Below, in pieces: positions 27,648 to 37,070 of a stretch of DNA of 64,000 bases. Under the pieces are notes generated by a model. That model ran no database searches. It saw nothing but the letters and a program-made list of their open reading frames with translations, and was not told where the DNA came from. The DNA comes from Planctomycetota bacterium (GTDB taxonomy: Bacteria; Planctomycetota; Planctomycetia; Pirellulales; Lacipirellulaceae): assembly GCA_029259915.1 (NCBI GenBank), contig JAJDED010000038.1, forward strand, positions 1 to 64,000, in the 5' to 3' direction. A program made the position numbers and the translations under genes. Within the stretch, counting starts at the first letter, position 1. Every line of letters begins with the position of its first letter.

Positions 27648-28163
27648 GTGCCAGGCAAAGATTTCATAGTCGACCCCCAGGAGATCGACTATGCCCACGT
27701 CGTCGCCGACATCGAAGCGATTCGCAAGCTCAATCCTCAACGCGATGGCATGGAGCAACTCACTGCGATCGTGTTGGACGATCCTGAAAACAATATCTGC
27801 ATCGGCTACCGAGATACGTCGAGCGACGAATTTTGGGTCTCGGGCCACATGCCCGGTATGCCGTTGATGCCGGGCGTGATCATGTGCGAAGCGGCCGCTC
27901 AAGTTTGCTCTTTTCATTCGCGTCGGCACGACTTGCTCGGATGCGACGTGATGGGCTTCGGCGGCATGGATAGCGTCCGATTTCGCGGAATGGTGTTGCC
28001 GGGCGATCGGCTGACGATCGTCATCCAAATGACCAACGTCCGCCGCAGACGGATGATCACCAGCCGGTTCCAGGGATTCGTCGATACCACGTTGGTTTGC
28101 GAAGGAGAAATCCGCGGCATCCCCCTACCCGTCGAAGAATTGAAGAAAGTTACTAGTTGCTAG
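27648..28163 (+). CDS. FabZ-like 3-hydroxyacyl-ACP dehydratase
   Basis: The 171-residue hot-dog-fold protein carries the FabZ active-site pattern as SGHMPGMPLMPGVIMCEAAAQ, with His and Glu in place. Strands FRGMVLPGDRLTIVIQ and TLVCEGEIRG follow. FabZ dehydrates 3-hydroxyacyl-ACP in fatty-acid elongation. It diverges from housekeeping FabZ (Met for Phe in HFPG, early IDYAHV start), so it may serve a special lipid. GTG 27648 has AGGA upstream; the gene follows the bL37-like gene closely. Confidence 0.85.
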   Translation: MPGKDFIVDPQEIDYAHVVADIEAIRKLNPQRDGMEQLTAIVLDDPENNICIGYRDTSSDEFWVSGHMPGMPLMPGVIMCEAAAQVCSFHSRRHDLLGCDVMGFGGMDSVRFRGMVLPGDRLTIVIQMTNVRRRRMITSRFQGFVDTTLVCEGEIRGIPLPVEELKKVTSC

Positions 28164-28211
28164 GCCTAGCTACTACTAACTAGCGACTAACAACTAGCAA
28201 CTAGCAACTCC
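28149..28211. repeat. CTAGTTGCTAG short repeat cluster
   Basis: Alternating ACTAGTTGCTAG, CTAGCTACTA, ACTAGCGACTA and AACTAGCAACTAG units make inverted and direct matches between the FabZ-like gene and trmB. Confidence 0.7.
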
Positions 28212-28213
28212 AA

Positions 28214-28873
28214 ATGGGCCGACGCGCGCTACCAAAAATCGATCCCCAGCTTGATCTCTCCAGAAACTTCACCACCGTGGAGCAACTGCCCGGGCCATGG
28301 AGTGTTGCTGAATTGTTTGGCACCGACGCCCCGTTGGAAATCGAAATCGGCAGCGGCAAGGGACTGTTCTTGCAGAATGCTGCGTTGGCCTATCCCCAGC
28401 ATAACTTTCTAGGCATCGAGGTCTCGCACAAGTACGCCCGCTTCACGGCGGCCCGGTTGGCCAAACGCGAAATCTCCAACGCCATTGCCGTCCACGGCGA
28501 CGGACTGCGTGTGTTCCGCGAAATGGTACCCGACGATTCACTGGCCGCGGTTCACGTCTACTTTCCCGATCCCTGGTGGAAAGCTCGCCACCACAAACGC
28601 CGCGTGCTGAACGAATCGTTCTTAGAAAACGTCCAGCGCACACTTGCCCCAGGTGGAAAATTTCACTTCTGGACCGATGTGAAAGAATACTTCGATGCCA
28701 CGCTCGAGTTAATCAGCTCGCACACGCAATTGGTGGGGCCAGTCGACGTACCGGAATCCGACCCCGAACACGATCTCGATTACCGCACCCATTTCGAACG
28801 CCGCACCCGGCTAAACGACGCCCCCGTCTACCGCGCGGAATTCCTCAAGAGTGCTGGACCTATTGCAAGATAG
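28214..28873 (+). CDS. trmB: tRNA (guanine-N7-)-methyltransferase
   Basis: The 219-residue SAM-dependent enzyme forms m7G46 in tRNA. It shows EIEIGSGKGLFLQNAA (SAM loop, about 43-58), FLGIEVSHKYA, HVYFPDPWWKARHHKRRVLN (the TrmB signature) and WTDVKEYFD; the closing part diverges mildly. Length and motif order are normal. It lies after the FabZ-like gene with a short repeat cluster between them. Confidence 0.95.
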   Translation: MGRRALPKIDPQLDLSRNFTTVEQLPGPWSVAELFGTDAPLEIEIGSGKGLFLQNAALAYPQHNFLGIEVSHKYARFTAARLAKREISNAIAVHGDGLRVFREMVPDDSLAAVHVYFPDPWWKARHHKRRVLNESFLENVQRTLAPGGKFHFWTDVKEYFDATLELISSHTQLVGPVDVPESDPEHDLDYRTHFERRTRLNDAPVYRAEFLKSAGPIAR

Positions 28874-28875
28874 TG

Positions 28876-29081
28876 ATAAACCACAGAGGCACGGAGGGGA
28901 AAGAAAAGGGAATGGAACACAGATAAACGCGGATTCGACCGATCTTCACAGATTCGTAGACAGTGCTTTGTAGTTCCCAAGCTCAGAAGTAAGTACTTCT
29001 AATTATTCTGTCTCAACTATCAAATCCGTGTAAATCTGTCGCATCGGTGTTCATCCGCGTTCTATTCCTCAGCCAGCAGAC
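28876..29081. repeat. Imperfect hairpin between convergent trmB and purF
   Basis: ACCACAGAGGCACGGAGG (an arm motif also seen at 8460) is followed by AACACAGATAAACGCGGATT, which pairs with ATCCGCGTTCT near 29055-29065, and by CACAGATTCGTAGACAG-type inner arms. Confidence 0.6.
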
Positions 29082-29101
29082 AAAGCTAATCTGATGTTCT
29101 T

Positions 29102-30688
29102 TTAGGTATTGCCCGTGGCCGCTTCGTAGGTTCGACCGGCACTTTCTTCGCTGCTCTTTTCGTAATTTTCTAACGCCACGTCGTACAGCCGTTGACCCCA
29201 AGGGGTGGGATAATCGCCCGTGATACATGCCTGGCAAAGCTGATCCGTCGGTTTGCCAACCGCGCGGGCAATCGACTCCACCGGCAAAAAGCGAACCGAG
29301 TCGGCTCCAATCTCCTGAGCCATCTCCGCAAAAATTTCTTCGGAGGGCTTTTCCGATTGGTAATACTTCGGGGCAAACAATTCGCCGATCGTCGACATGT
29401 CGATGCCATAAAAACAAGGAGCCACAATCGGCGGACAAGCAACCCGCACGTGAATCTCCTTGGCATGCCCAATCTCGCGAATCTTTGAAATCAAAACCCG
29501 CATCGTGGTCGACCGCACGATCGAATCTTCGACCAACAACACCCGCTTGCCGGCAAGCACTTCAGGCAACGCCGTATACTTGGCCGCGGCCTTGGCCACG
29601 CGGTCGCCGCTTCCCTCGATAAAAGTACGACCCGAATAACGGTTGCGAATCAAACCCTCGACACTCGGCACGCCAAGCTGAAAAGCCATCGCATCTGCAG
29701 CCGCCTTGCTCGTGTCGGGAACGGGAACCACCACCGTATTCTCGTCAGTCGATGCAACTTCCAAACGCGCCAATTCTTCTCCCAAAGTCTTCCGCGAAAG
29801 ATAAACACTCCGCTCGTCCAGCGTGCTGGCAACATTCGAAAAGTAAATCCACTCGAAAAAACAATGCGCTCGACGCGGCTGGTCGCAAAACCGTTCCACC
29901 TCGATCTTGCCGTCGGAAATCGTGATCGCCTCGCCTGGCCCTAGCGATCGGACCGCATCGGCCGGGAAACCAAGATTCACCAGCGCCACGCTCTCGCTCG
30001 CTGCGGCAAACAGCGGGCCTTCGATCGCGTAGCACATCGGCTTGATCCCCAACGGATCGCGAGCCACCAGCATCTGGCCCTGCGCGTTGAGCATCGCCAA
30101 ACTGTAAGCACCGTCAAACCGGGTCGCCAAATGCCGCATCACATCGACCAGCGGCAATCGACGGTCGCCCGACAGCTCGCGGCTGATTTCGTGCATGATG
30201 ATTTCGGTATCGGTGGCACGGGCCAAATGATGATCGTCCTCGGCCAACAATTTGTCGCGCAACTGCGCGTAATTGGCCAATTGCCCGTTGAATGCGAAGC
30301 TAAACCACTTGTGCTTTTGCAGATGGTGCCGCTCGAACGGCTGGGCATAGCTGCAATCGTCGGCACCGCAGGTCGCGTAACGCACATGGCCGATCGCCGC
30401 CCGGCCCGCATATCCCCGCATCAGGCTTTCCGCTTTGCCCCGATGGTTCAACCGAAAGGCCTCGTTTACCATCCCCAACTCGCGGTAGGTATCGATCAAC
30501 TGCAGCCGGTTGGGGTTGTAGCTGGTCATCCCCGCGGAAAGTTGCCCACGATTCTGAATATCCAGCAGCATCCGAGGCATCAGCCGAGAGACTTCCTCGG
30601 GCCCCTGCGGCGGACACAACGACGAAACTTCGCCAGTCGGCAAATGATAAACCGCCGCAACCCCACACTCGTGATTCAATTCGCTCAT
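29102..30688 (-). CDS. purF: Amidophosphoribosyltransferase
   Basis: The 528-residue enzyme catalyses the first step of purine synthesis, transferring amide nitrogen from glutamine to PRPP. After a seven-residue propeptide (MSELNHE) comes Cys8, which becomes the N-terminal nucleophile. Also present are [27 protein letters not shown] and the PRPP site [14 protein letters not shown]. Four Cys positions that bind the 4Fe-4S cluster in the Bacillus-type enzyme appear kept: [18 protein letters not shown] and QLCQAC. ATG 30688 is chosen over the open frame to 30715 because of the propeptide rule. It is longer than E. coli PurF by a lid-region insert. Confidence 0.95.
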   Translation of the reverse strand: MSELNHECGVAAVYHLPTGEVSSLCPPQGPEEVSRLMPRMLLDIQNRGQLSAGMTSYNPNRLQLIDTYRELGMVNEAFRLNHRGKAESLMRGYAGRAAIGHVRYATCGADDCSYAQPFERHHLQKHKWFSFAFNGQLANYAQLRDKLLAEDDHHLARATDTEIIMHEISRELSGDRRLPLVDVMRHLATRFDGAYSLAMLNAQGQMLVARDPLGIKPMCYAIEGPLFAAASESVALVNLGFPADAVRSLGPGEAITISDGKIEVERFCDQPRRAHCFFEWIYFSNVASTLDERSVYLSRKTLGEELARLEVASTDENTVVVPVPDTSKAAADAMAFQLGVPSVEGLIRNRYSGRTFIEGSGDRVAKAAAKYTALPEVLAGKRVLLVEDSIVRSTTMRVLISKIREIGHAKEIHVRVACPPIVAPCFYGIDMSTIGELFAPKYYQSEKPSEEIFAEMAQEIGADSVRFLPVESIARAVGKPTDQLCQACITGDYPTPWGQRLYDVALENYEKSSEESAGRTYEAATGNT

Positions 30689-30736
30689 AGAAGAAAAATA
30701 CCCGATGCGTGCCACTGGCTCTGCCAGTGCGGATGT

Positions 30737-30851
30737 TGGCCGAAGGCCTCTGTCATCGTAGCCTGGGGCAACGCCCCAGGGAAAAGATCGCTATTCTCTA
30801 TTTGGCTGAAAGCCATAATCACCGCGAAGTGAAGAAGGCCTTCGGACAAAA
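30737..30851. repeat. Nested hairpin element, partial copy 4
   Basis: TTGGCCGAAGGCCT, GTAGCCTGGGGCAACGCCCCAGG, TTGGCTGAAAGCCATAATCA and GAAGGCCTTCGGAC are present, but the right-hand GCAACGCCCC inverse is missing, so this copy is truncated. Confidence 0.75.
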
Positions 30852-30954
30852 ATTTGCTAGCTACTGCCTAAAACTGCTGAAGGAAAGGGGATTCGGAAAA
30901 CGCTTCTACAGCGATTCTACGCCCACGCAACGATTCCCACAACGCACCCAGACA

Positions 30955-33078
30955 TCATTCGCTTGCAGACTCGTCTTTTTTCATGGGCATCTGCTTCCGA
31001 TCATCAGGCAACGCCCCCGCCACACCGGGCACTCCATCGGCTCCCACGGGAACATGGAGTGAAGACTCCTCGAAATCGTTGCCAACCGGCTCGTATCGGC
31101 CTCCCAGATGCTCCGCAAGAAACGCCTCGGTCACGGCGTTGAACGACATCCGATTATGCTCGCCAGAGAAACCGTGTCCTTCGTCGGGATACAGCACGTA
31201 ACTAACCGGAATGTTTTTAGCCGTCATCGCCTCGACAATTTGATCGGCTTCTAGCTGTGTGACCCGCGGGTCGTTGGCGCCTTGGCCAATCAACAGAGGT
31301 CGTTGGATGCGGTCGACATAGGTCAACGGCGATAGTTTCAAAAGTTCCTCGCGACCCGCTTCGGTCTCGACGTCGCCCAAGCGTTGTTTCATTATTGGCA
31401 TGAAGGAAAACCAATAGGGCGGCACATTTTCCAAGAGCGTCACTAAACTCGACGGACCGACAATGTCGACGCCGCAGGCAAAAACTTCCGGGGTAAAGGT
31501 AAGCCCCACCAAAGTTGCATAGCCGCCGTAGCTGCCACCCATGATGGCCACCTTGTCGCGTTGTGCGATTCCTTCGTCCACCGCCCAATTCACCGCATCG
31601 ATCAGGTCGTCGTGCATTTTGCCTGACCACTCGCGATTGGCCGCATTGATAAAGTTTTTCCCAAACCCAGTCGAGCCGCGATAGTTGACGTTCAGCACCG
31701 CATAACCCCGATTGGCCAACCATTGGTGGGAGGAGTTGAACCCCCAACCGTCGCGCGCCCAGGGCCCGCCGTGTACGTCGAGAACCAGCGGCAAAGGACT
31801 CTCCGGGCGACCATCGCCGTCCGTATCACTCTGGGCGGGCAGCGACAGATAACTCACCAAGTCGAGTCCGTCACGACTCTTAATCACCGGCGTGTGCATT
31901 TTTACGAGCGAATATTGATCGAGATCGTCGCGACTACTGAACAAGAACCGAGCCTGCTTTTTCGTGCTGTCGTAGAGATAAAACTTGACTGGCCCGTCGT
32001 CGAGTACAAATGCCACAGTCCACAGCGTATCGTCGAGCGTGCGGCTGGTGATGATCATCTCCCCATCTTCGACAGATTTCAAATACTCGAAATCCGCACG
32101 GATCGATTCATCGAGAATCGTCCATTCCGTGCGAGAAAAGGTGAAACCGACCGCCTGGATATTCTTTTCCGTGGGATGAACCATCACGCTGCCAACGTCA
32201 GCCTTTGGATCTTCGGCAACCAGGGTCGACTCGCCCGTGGAAAGATCCATGGCAAACAACGCTGCCGTGTCTCGATCGCGGCTGTCTTGCATGAAGAGCA
32301 CTTGGCTCAATTTGTCGAACCCCGACGGGTAGGTGGTCATCGCATCTTCTGGCCCGACGCGAATAAACTCTTCCCAACCAGTTGCGGAATCGGATCCTTC
32401 TTCCGTTTTGGCTTTCAGCAAAACCTGTCCGCCTTCGGAAGTGTAGTTGAACGCAAATCGCACGCGGAAATCGTCGTCGGTCACATAAGCGGCAACTCCC
32501 TCGTTCTCTTGGATAAGCTGACGCTCACCGGTAATAAGATTCACGCGATAGATATCGTGGAACTGCGGATTGCGATCGTTGATTCCTACGAGCAACTCTT
32601 CGGGAAATTTATGACTGATATCTTGAACTCGGGCACGAACTTTTTCCAGGGGGGTCAGATCGGTGGTCTCACCGGTGGCAACGTTGGTCGCGTACATGTG
32701 GAAATTTTCGTCACCCTCTTTGTCCTGAGAATAGAGAATGTGCTCGCCCGTATAAGCCCACTGATGGCCACGAATATCCCGCAATTTGTCGGCAGTCACC
32801 GGCTTGGCCTGCGACAAATCGTCGACCGGCGCAACCCATACGTTGAGAATGCCATCCACCGGAGCAAGAAAACTGAGCCACTTCCCATTGGGACTGATTC
32901 GGGCCGAGGCTTTTTGGGGATTGCCGAACAAAACGCTTCGCGGAATCAATTTGGGCTCCTTCGCAGGTGAGGAAGTCGTGGTAGGTGCATCCCGACACGA
33001 AAGACTCGCCAACAAACAGGCGAGCATCCCCAGGACACGGACTCCACGACAACATTTACGGGATATTTTGCAGTTCAT
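30955..33078 (-). CDS. S9 family (prolyl oligopeptidase-type) lipoprotein peptidase
   Basis: The 707-residue protein has a lipoprotein signal (GMLACLLASLSC, modified Cys about residue 28), a seven-bladed-propeller region built of repeats such as ISPNGKWLSFLAP, and an alpha/beta-hydrolase domain. The catalytic Ser lies in GGSYGGYA (about 515), Asp in GANDPRV and His in DEGHGF. S9 enzymes cleave short peptides; this one is probably in the periplasm anchored to a membrane. The start at ATG 33078 gives the lipoprotein signal; the upstream frame to 33123 is unlikely. Confidence 0.92.
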   Translation of the reverse strand: MNCKISRKCCRGVRVLGMLACLLASLSCRDAPTTTSSPAKEPKLIPRSVLFGNPQKASARISPNGKWLSFLAPVDGILNVWVAPVDDLSQAKPVTADKLRDIRGHQWAYTGEHILYSQDKEGDENFHMYATNVATGETTDLTPLEKVRARVQDISHKFPEELLVGINDRNPQFHDIYRVNLITGERQLIQENEGVAAYVTDDDFRVRFAFNYTSEGGQVLLKAKTEEGSDSATGWEEFIRVGPEDAMTTYPSGFDKLSQVLFMQDSRDRDTAALFAMDLSTGESTLVAEDPKADVGSVMVHPTEKNIQAVGFTFSRTEWTILDESIRADFEYLKSVEDGEMIITSRTLDDTLWTVAFVLDDGPVKFYLYDSTKKQARFLFSSRDDLDQYSLVKMHTPVIKSRDGLDLVSYLSLPAQSDTDGDGRPESPLPLVLDVHGGPWARDGWGFNSSHQWLANRGYAVLNVNYRGSTGFGKNFINAANREWSGKMHDDLIDAVNWAVDEGIAQRDKVAIMGGSYGGYATLVGLTFTPEVFACGVDIVGPSSLVTLLENVPPYWFSFMPIMKQRLGDVETEAGREELLKLSPLTYVDRIQRPLLIGQGANDPRVTQLEADQIVEAMTAKNIPVSYVLYPDEGHGFSGEHNRMSFNAVTEAFLAEHLGGRYEPVGNDFEESSLHVPVGADGVPGVAGALPDDRKQMPMKKDESASE

Positions 33079-33265
33079 AAAAATTTCTTCTCTAGCTTCC
33101 GGTGGGAAATAATGGCCAAACAACCGCCGTATTGTTCCCGCTAATGCGTTTCACATCAAGCGAAACAAAGAAGGAACTTTGCCGAAACAAAAGATAGGGT
33201 AGAATGACGGGCCATGTCCTTCTGGCTCTAGCCTCTCGACTCTTGTCTCTCGACCCTCATCAGCC

Positions 33266-35767
33266 ATGTCCAAGCCTGCAAGCGTCGAAAGCGGTTTGCC
33301 GACGTCCACCCGGCCATTGCTGCTGGTTGCGGCTGCCGCCTCGGCGGGGATCTTGCTCGACAGAACCGCAGGACAGCCGATTCAATCATTCGGCTGGCTC
33401 CCATGGGGAGCAATTGCCGGTTTGGCGTGTCTTGGCTGGTTGTTCTTGAGAAAACGCAATCACAACCGCGCCAGCGCGTGCGTGTTGCTAATTGCCGTGA
33501 CTGCCCTGGGCGGTGCTTGGCATCATCTTCGCTGGAACACCATCGATGAGAACCACATTGTCCGTTTCGCCGGCGAGTCCTTCGAACCCGTCTGTGTCGA
33601 GGCGGTGGCAGTGGGCCGAGTGCAACACCAGAGCGCCCCGCCTGCCAACCCTTTGCGTGCGGTACCTGTCGGCTCGCGAAGCAATCTATTGGTCCAAATC
33701 ACAAAAATCCGCGACGGCAGCGGCTGGCTTCCCGCCACGGGCGAATGCCACGTACGCATCGAAGGCAACCTGGCCGGCATCAAGCGTGGCGATCGGCTGC
33801 GCGTGTTTGCCCAATTCAGTCGACCACTGACCGCACTGAATCCGGGACAATTCGATTGGGCAAAGTACGAACGCGGCGCCGGACACTACGCCGATTTGTA
33901 CTGTCGCACCACCCAATGTATTTCGGTCCTCGAAACCGGGCCCATGACTCTGCTTTCGCGCTGGTTGGATAACGGAGCGTTTTGGTGCAAGCACCAACTT
34001 TCCAAATACGTCGGCGAAAAATACAGCGGCCTCGCGCAGGCACTCACCTTGAGCGATCGCGATCAACTCGACCGAAGTGCCGCCCAATCTTTCTTCCGCA
34101 CCGGTACGGTGCATTTGCTCGTGGTCTCGGGATTGCACGTCGGGTTGTTAGCCAGCGCCATTTGGCTTTTGACACGGTTTGGTTTGCTGCCGCAGCGAAC
34201 CGGAGTGGTGGTCACGGGGTTGCTGATCGTGGCGTACGCAGCCGTGACAGGAGGACGGCCACCGGTGATTCGAGCCACCGTGCTGGTGTTGTTCGCGTTG
34301 CTTTCGTTTCTGTCTGGTCGACAGGCATCGCGGGCGAATCTCCTGGCGGCCGCGGCACTCGTGGTGCTTGCCATCAACCCCAGCGAACTCTTCCGCGGCG
34401 GCACACAATTAAGTTTTCTCTGTGTAGCCGCGATACTAGGGTACACGACACATCTTCACAAAGAAAAAGCGATTGATCCGCTGAAGAGGTTGGTCTTTAG
34501 AGCAAACCCTTGGCATCGCAAGGTGACAATTGGCATACGAAAAAGATTCGGCGAACTCGCAATGGTTTCGGTGGTAATCTGGTTGGTAATCGCACCGCTG
34601 GTAGCATATCATTTCCATATTTTCACGCCGATTAGCTTCGTCCTCACGCCAATAGTTTGGCCCTTTGCGGCCGTGGCATTGATTCTGGCGTTAGCGATTT
34701 GCACGGTTTGCTGGGTGCTGCCTCCGGTAGCAAGTCTGATGGGCAACGTCTGTTCTGCTTGTCTGGGGGTGGGTCAATGGCTCATTGATGCGGGAGATAA
34801 ACTGCACCTGCACTTTTATTCACCTGGACCGGCGCTGTGGTGGCTGATCGGTTTTTACGGTTTACTTTTCGCGCTTGTAATTTTTTCGCGCACATTGCCG
34901 AATTGGAAATGGCAAGTGTCGGCAATCGCCTTGTGGATTTCCGTCGGCACCGCTGCCTCGGCAATGGAACCTGAAAAAGACCAACTCCGATGCACGTTTC
35001 TCGCCATGGGCCACGGCACGTGTGTAGTGATGGAACTGCCCGGCGATCAAGTGCTGCTCTACGATGCCGGAAGTTTGGGATCGCCCACATTCGCCAGCCG
35101 AACCGTGGCAGCTTACTTGTGGTCGCGCGGCATCACGCACATCGACGCGGTCGTTTTTTCGCACGCCGACATCGACCACTACAACGCCATGCCCGGATTG
35201 ATCGAACGCTTCGGCATCGGCGTGGTTTACGTCTCGCCCCAAATGTTCGACCCCTGGGCAACCGATGGGCAATTGACCGCGCCCAATTTTCTGCGCACTT
35301 CGCTTGTCGAAGCAGGCATTCCGCTGCGTGAAATCTGGATGAACGACCGTCTGACAACAAACGACCCCAAAGTGTCGATCGACGTGCTTCATCCCCCCAA
35401 GCGCGGAGTCGTCGGACGCGACAATGCCAACAGCTTGTTGCTAAATGTGAAGTTCGCGGGAATTTCGATACTCTTGCCAGGCGATCTCGAATCGCCCGGC
35501 ATCGAAGCCGTGATGGACGAACCATCCCTGGATTGCGACATTTTGCTTGCTCCCCACCACGGCAGCGCGAATAGCGATCCGCCCGGTTTTGCGGCCTGGT
35601 GTACCCCGGAGTGGGTCGTCGTGAGCGGTCGAGACCACGACCATCATGGCTCGCTGACCGCGGCCTCATATCGGGCAATCGGCGCTCAAGTTCTGCACAC
35701 AGCCGACTGCGGTGCCGCGCAGTTTGTAATTTCCGACCAATTTCTGCAAACTTCCACTTTTCGCTAA
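33266..35767 (+). CDS. comEC: ComEC/Rec2-type DNA uptake channel protein
   Basis: The 833-residue membrane protein has the ComEC layout: an N-terminal DUF4131 region (about 20-190), a Competence domain with many membrane segments (about 225-520) beginning FFRTGTVHLLVVSGLHVGLL, and a C-terminal metallo-beta-lactamase domain (about 570-800). That domain shows MGHGTCVVME, FSHADIDHYNAMPGL, LLPGDLE and APHHGSANSD. ComEC carries single-stranded DNA across the inner membrane during natural transformation. No other com gene lies nearby. The ATG has weak ribosome-binding sequence. Confidence 0.93.
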   Translation: MSKPASVESGLPTSTRPLLLVAAAASAGILLDRTAGQPIQSFGWLPWGAIAGLACLGWLFLRKRNHNRASACVLLIAVTALGGAWHHLRWNTIDENHIVRFAGESFEPVCVEAVAVGRVQHQSAPPANPLRAVPVGSRSNLLVQITKIRDGSGWLPATGECHVRIEGNLAGIKRGDRLRVFAQFSRPLTALNPGQFDWAKYERGAGHYADLYCRTTQCISVLETGPMTLLSRWLDNGAFWCKHQLSKYVGEKYSGLAQALTLSDRDQLDRSAAQSFFRTGTVHLLVVSGLHVGLLASAIWLLTRFGLLPQRTGVVVTGLLIVAYAAVTGGRPPVIRATVLVLFALLSFLSGRQASRANLLAAAALVVLAINPSELFRGGTQLSFLCVAAILGYTTHLHKEKAIDPLKRLVFRANPWHRKVTIGIRKRFGELAMVSVVIWLVIAPLVAYHFHIFTPISFVLTPIVWPFAAVALILALAICTVCWVLPPVASLMGNVCSACLGVGQWLIDAGDKLHLHFYSPGPALWWLIGFYGLLFALVIFSRTLPNWKWQVSAIALWISVGTAASAMEPEKDQLRCTFLAMGHGTCVVMELPGDQVLLYDAGSLGSPTFASRTVAAYLWSRGITHIDAVVFSHADIDHYNAMPGLIERFGIGVVYVSPQMFDPWATDGQLTAPNFLRTSLVEAGIPLREIWMNDRLTTNDPKVSIDVLHPPKRGVVGRDNANSLLLNVKFAGISILLPGDLESPGIEAVMDEPSLDCDILLAPHHGSANSDPPGFAAWCTPEWVVVSGRDHDHHGSLTAASYRAIGAQVLHTADCGAAQFVISDQFLQTSTFR

Positions 35768-35778
35768 GCCCCGCCGCT

Positions 35779-35821
35779 TGCAGTTTTGCCCAGAATATCC
35801 TCCCGTTTCCAGGCAAAACTG
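35779..35821 (+). terminator. Perfect 11-bp hairpin after comEC
   Basis: GCAGTTTTGCC (35779-35789) is exactly inverted at 35811-35821. It lies 12 bp past the comEC stop; there is no T run, so termination would be Rho-dependent or the hairpin is another repeat. Confidence 0.45.
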
Positions 35822-35989
35822 CCCAATCCGCCCTAGCGGCTGGCAGCAAGATAATTTATCATATTTCGCTACTCGATTCGACGGGGCATGACAAATGGAG
35901 TTGCTCTAGAACCGTTGACGAAGCAGAGTTGTTGTCGAAAGATGGAACAAAGATCCCACCCACTGCACACCATGTGAGGAACACCATCG

Positions 35990-37006
35990 GTGTCTCAACT
36001 TTCTTCCCGTAATAAATCTGGTAAACGCGCGCGCACCAAGACGACGCCTCCCATACCCCAGACCGATAGCAAATCCAACATGGACATCGCCGTCGACGCC
36101 ACCAAGGCTGCCCATGGCGGACTTCCGTTGAATGTTCGGGCCATCGCCTCGTGCGGTTTGAATTGGCCCGTGGCTATCTGGATTGTCGTGGTTCACGTGC
36201 TGGCGGTGATTGCGCCATTTTTCTACAGCTTGCCCGCACTGCTGACCTGCATCGTGTTGGCTTTTGTCACCGGAAGCATGGGCGTCTGCATGGGCTACCA
36301 TCGCCTGCTCACACACCAAAGCTTCAAAACCTATCGACCCATACGTTGGGTATTGGCTTTCCTGGGCGGATTGTCGGGCGAGGGCTCCGCGCTGACTTGG
36401 GTTGCCCAGCATCGCAAACATCACGTCTACAGCGACCACGATGGCGATCCGCATTCGCCCAAAGATGGGCCCTGGTGGAGCCACATGCTTTGGTTCATGC
36501 CCGACTTCGGACGCAAGTGGCATTACGAGCTGCTGAAGCGCTATGCTCCCGACATGGTGAAAGACAAAATGATGGTGGTCATCCACCACATGTTCCTGCC
36601 ATCGCATTTCATCTTGGCCGGCATCCTGTTTCTGATGGGTTACTTCGGCCCAAGCAGTTGGGGCCTCGGCAGCGCATGGGCGGGCGGCTCGATGGTGTTT
36701 TGGGGACTCGGTGTGCGGATGGTCTACGTACTACACATCACTTGGTTTGTGAATTCCGCAACGCATCTCTGGGGATATCGCAATTACGACACCACCGACA
36801 ACAGTCGCAACTTATGGTGGGTCGGAATCTTGGCCTGGGGCGAAGGTTGGCATAACAACCATCACGCCTACCAACGCGTCGCCAGCCAGGGACATCGCTG
36901 GTGGGAAGTCGACGTCACCTATTGGGTAATCCTGATGATGGAAAAAGTCGGACTCGCCTGGGATGTCGTACGACTAAAAGACGTCGCCAAAGCCTCCCCC
37001 AGTTAA
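35990..37006 (+). CDS. Membrane fatty-acid desaturase (acyl-CoA/acyl-lipid delta-9 type)
   Basis: The 338-residue di-iron membrane enzyme has the three histidine boxes in order: HRLLTH (about 104-109), HRKHH (about 140-144) and HNNHH (about 289-293). Four membrane segments separate them. Enzymes of this type put a double bond into acyl chains, tuning membrane fluidity. A basic N-terminal tail of about 30 residues precedes the core. GTG 35990 has GAGGA 9 bp upstream. Confidence 0.92.
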   Translation: MSQLSSRNKSGKRARTKTTPPIPQTDSKSNMDIAVDATKAAHGGLPLNVRAIASCGLNWPVAIWIVVVHVLAVIAPFFYSLPALLTCIVLAFVTGSMGVCMGYHRLLTHQSFKTYRPIRWVLAFLGGLSGEGSALTWVAQHRKHHVYSDHDGDPHSPKDGPWWSHMLWFMPDFGRKWHYELLKRYAPDMVKDKMMVVIHHMFLPSHFILAGILFLMGYFGPSSWGLGSAWAGGSMVFWGLGVRMVYVLHITWFVNSATHLWGYRNYDTTDNSRNLWWVGILAWGEGWHNNHHAYQRVASQGHRWWEVDVTYWVILMMEKVGLAWDVVRLKDVAKASPS

Positions 37007-37070
37007 ATAGTGTCCTGAATATATCCACTTTGATGGGTGCCACTGTCTACTTCAAAGCCGTTAATTAGCG

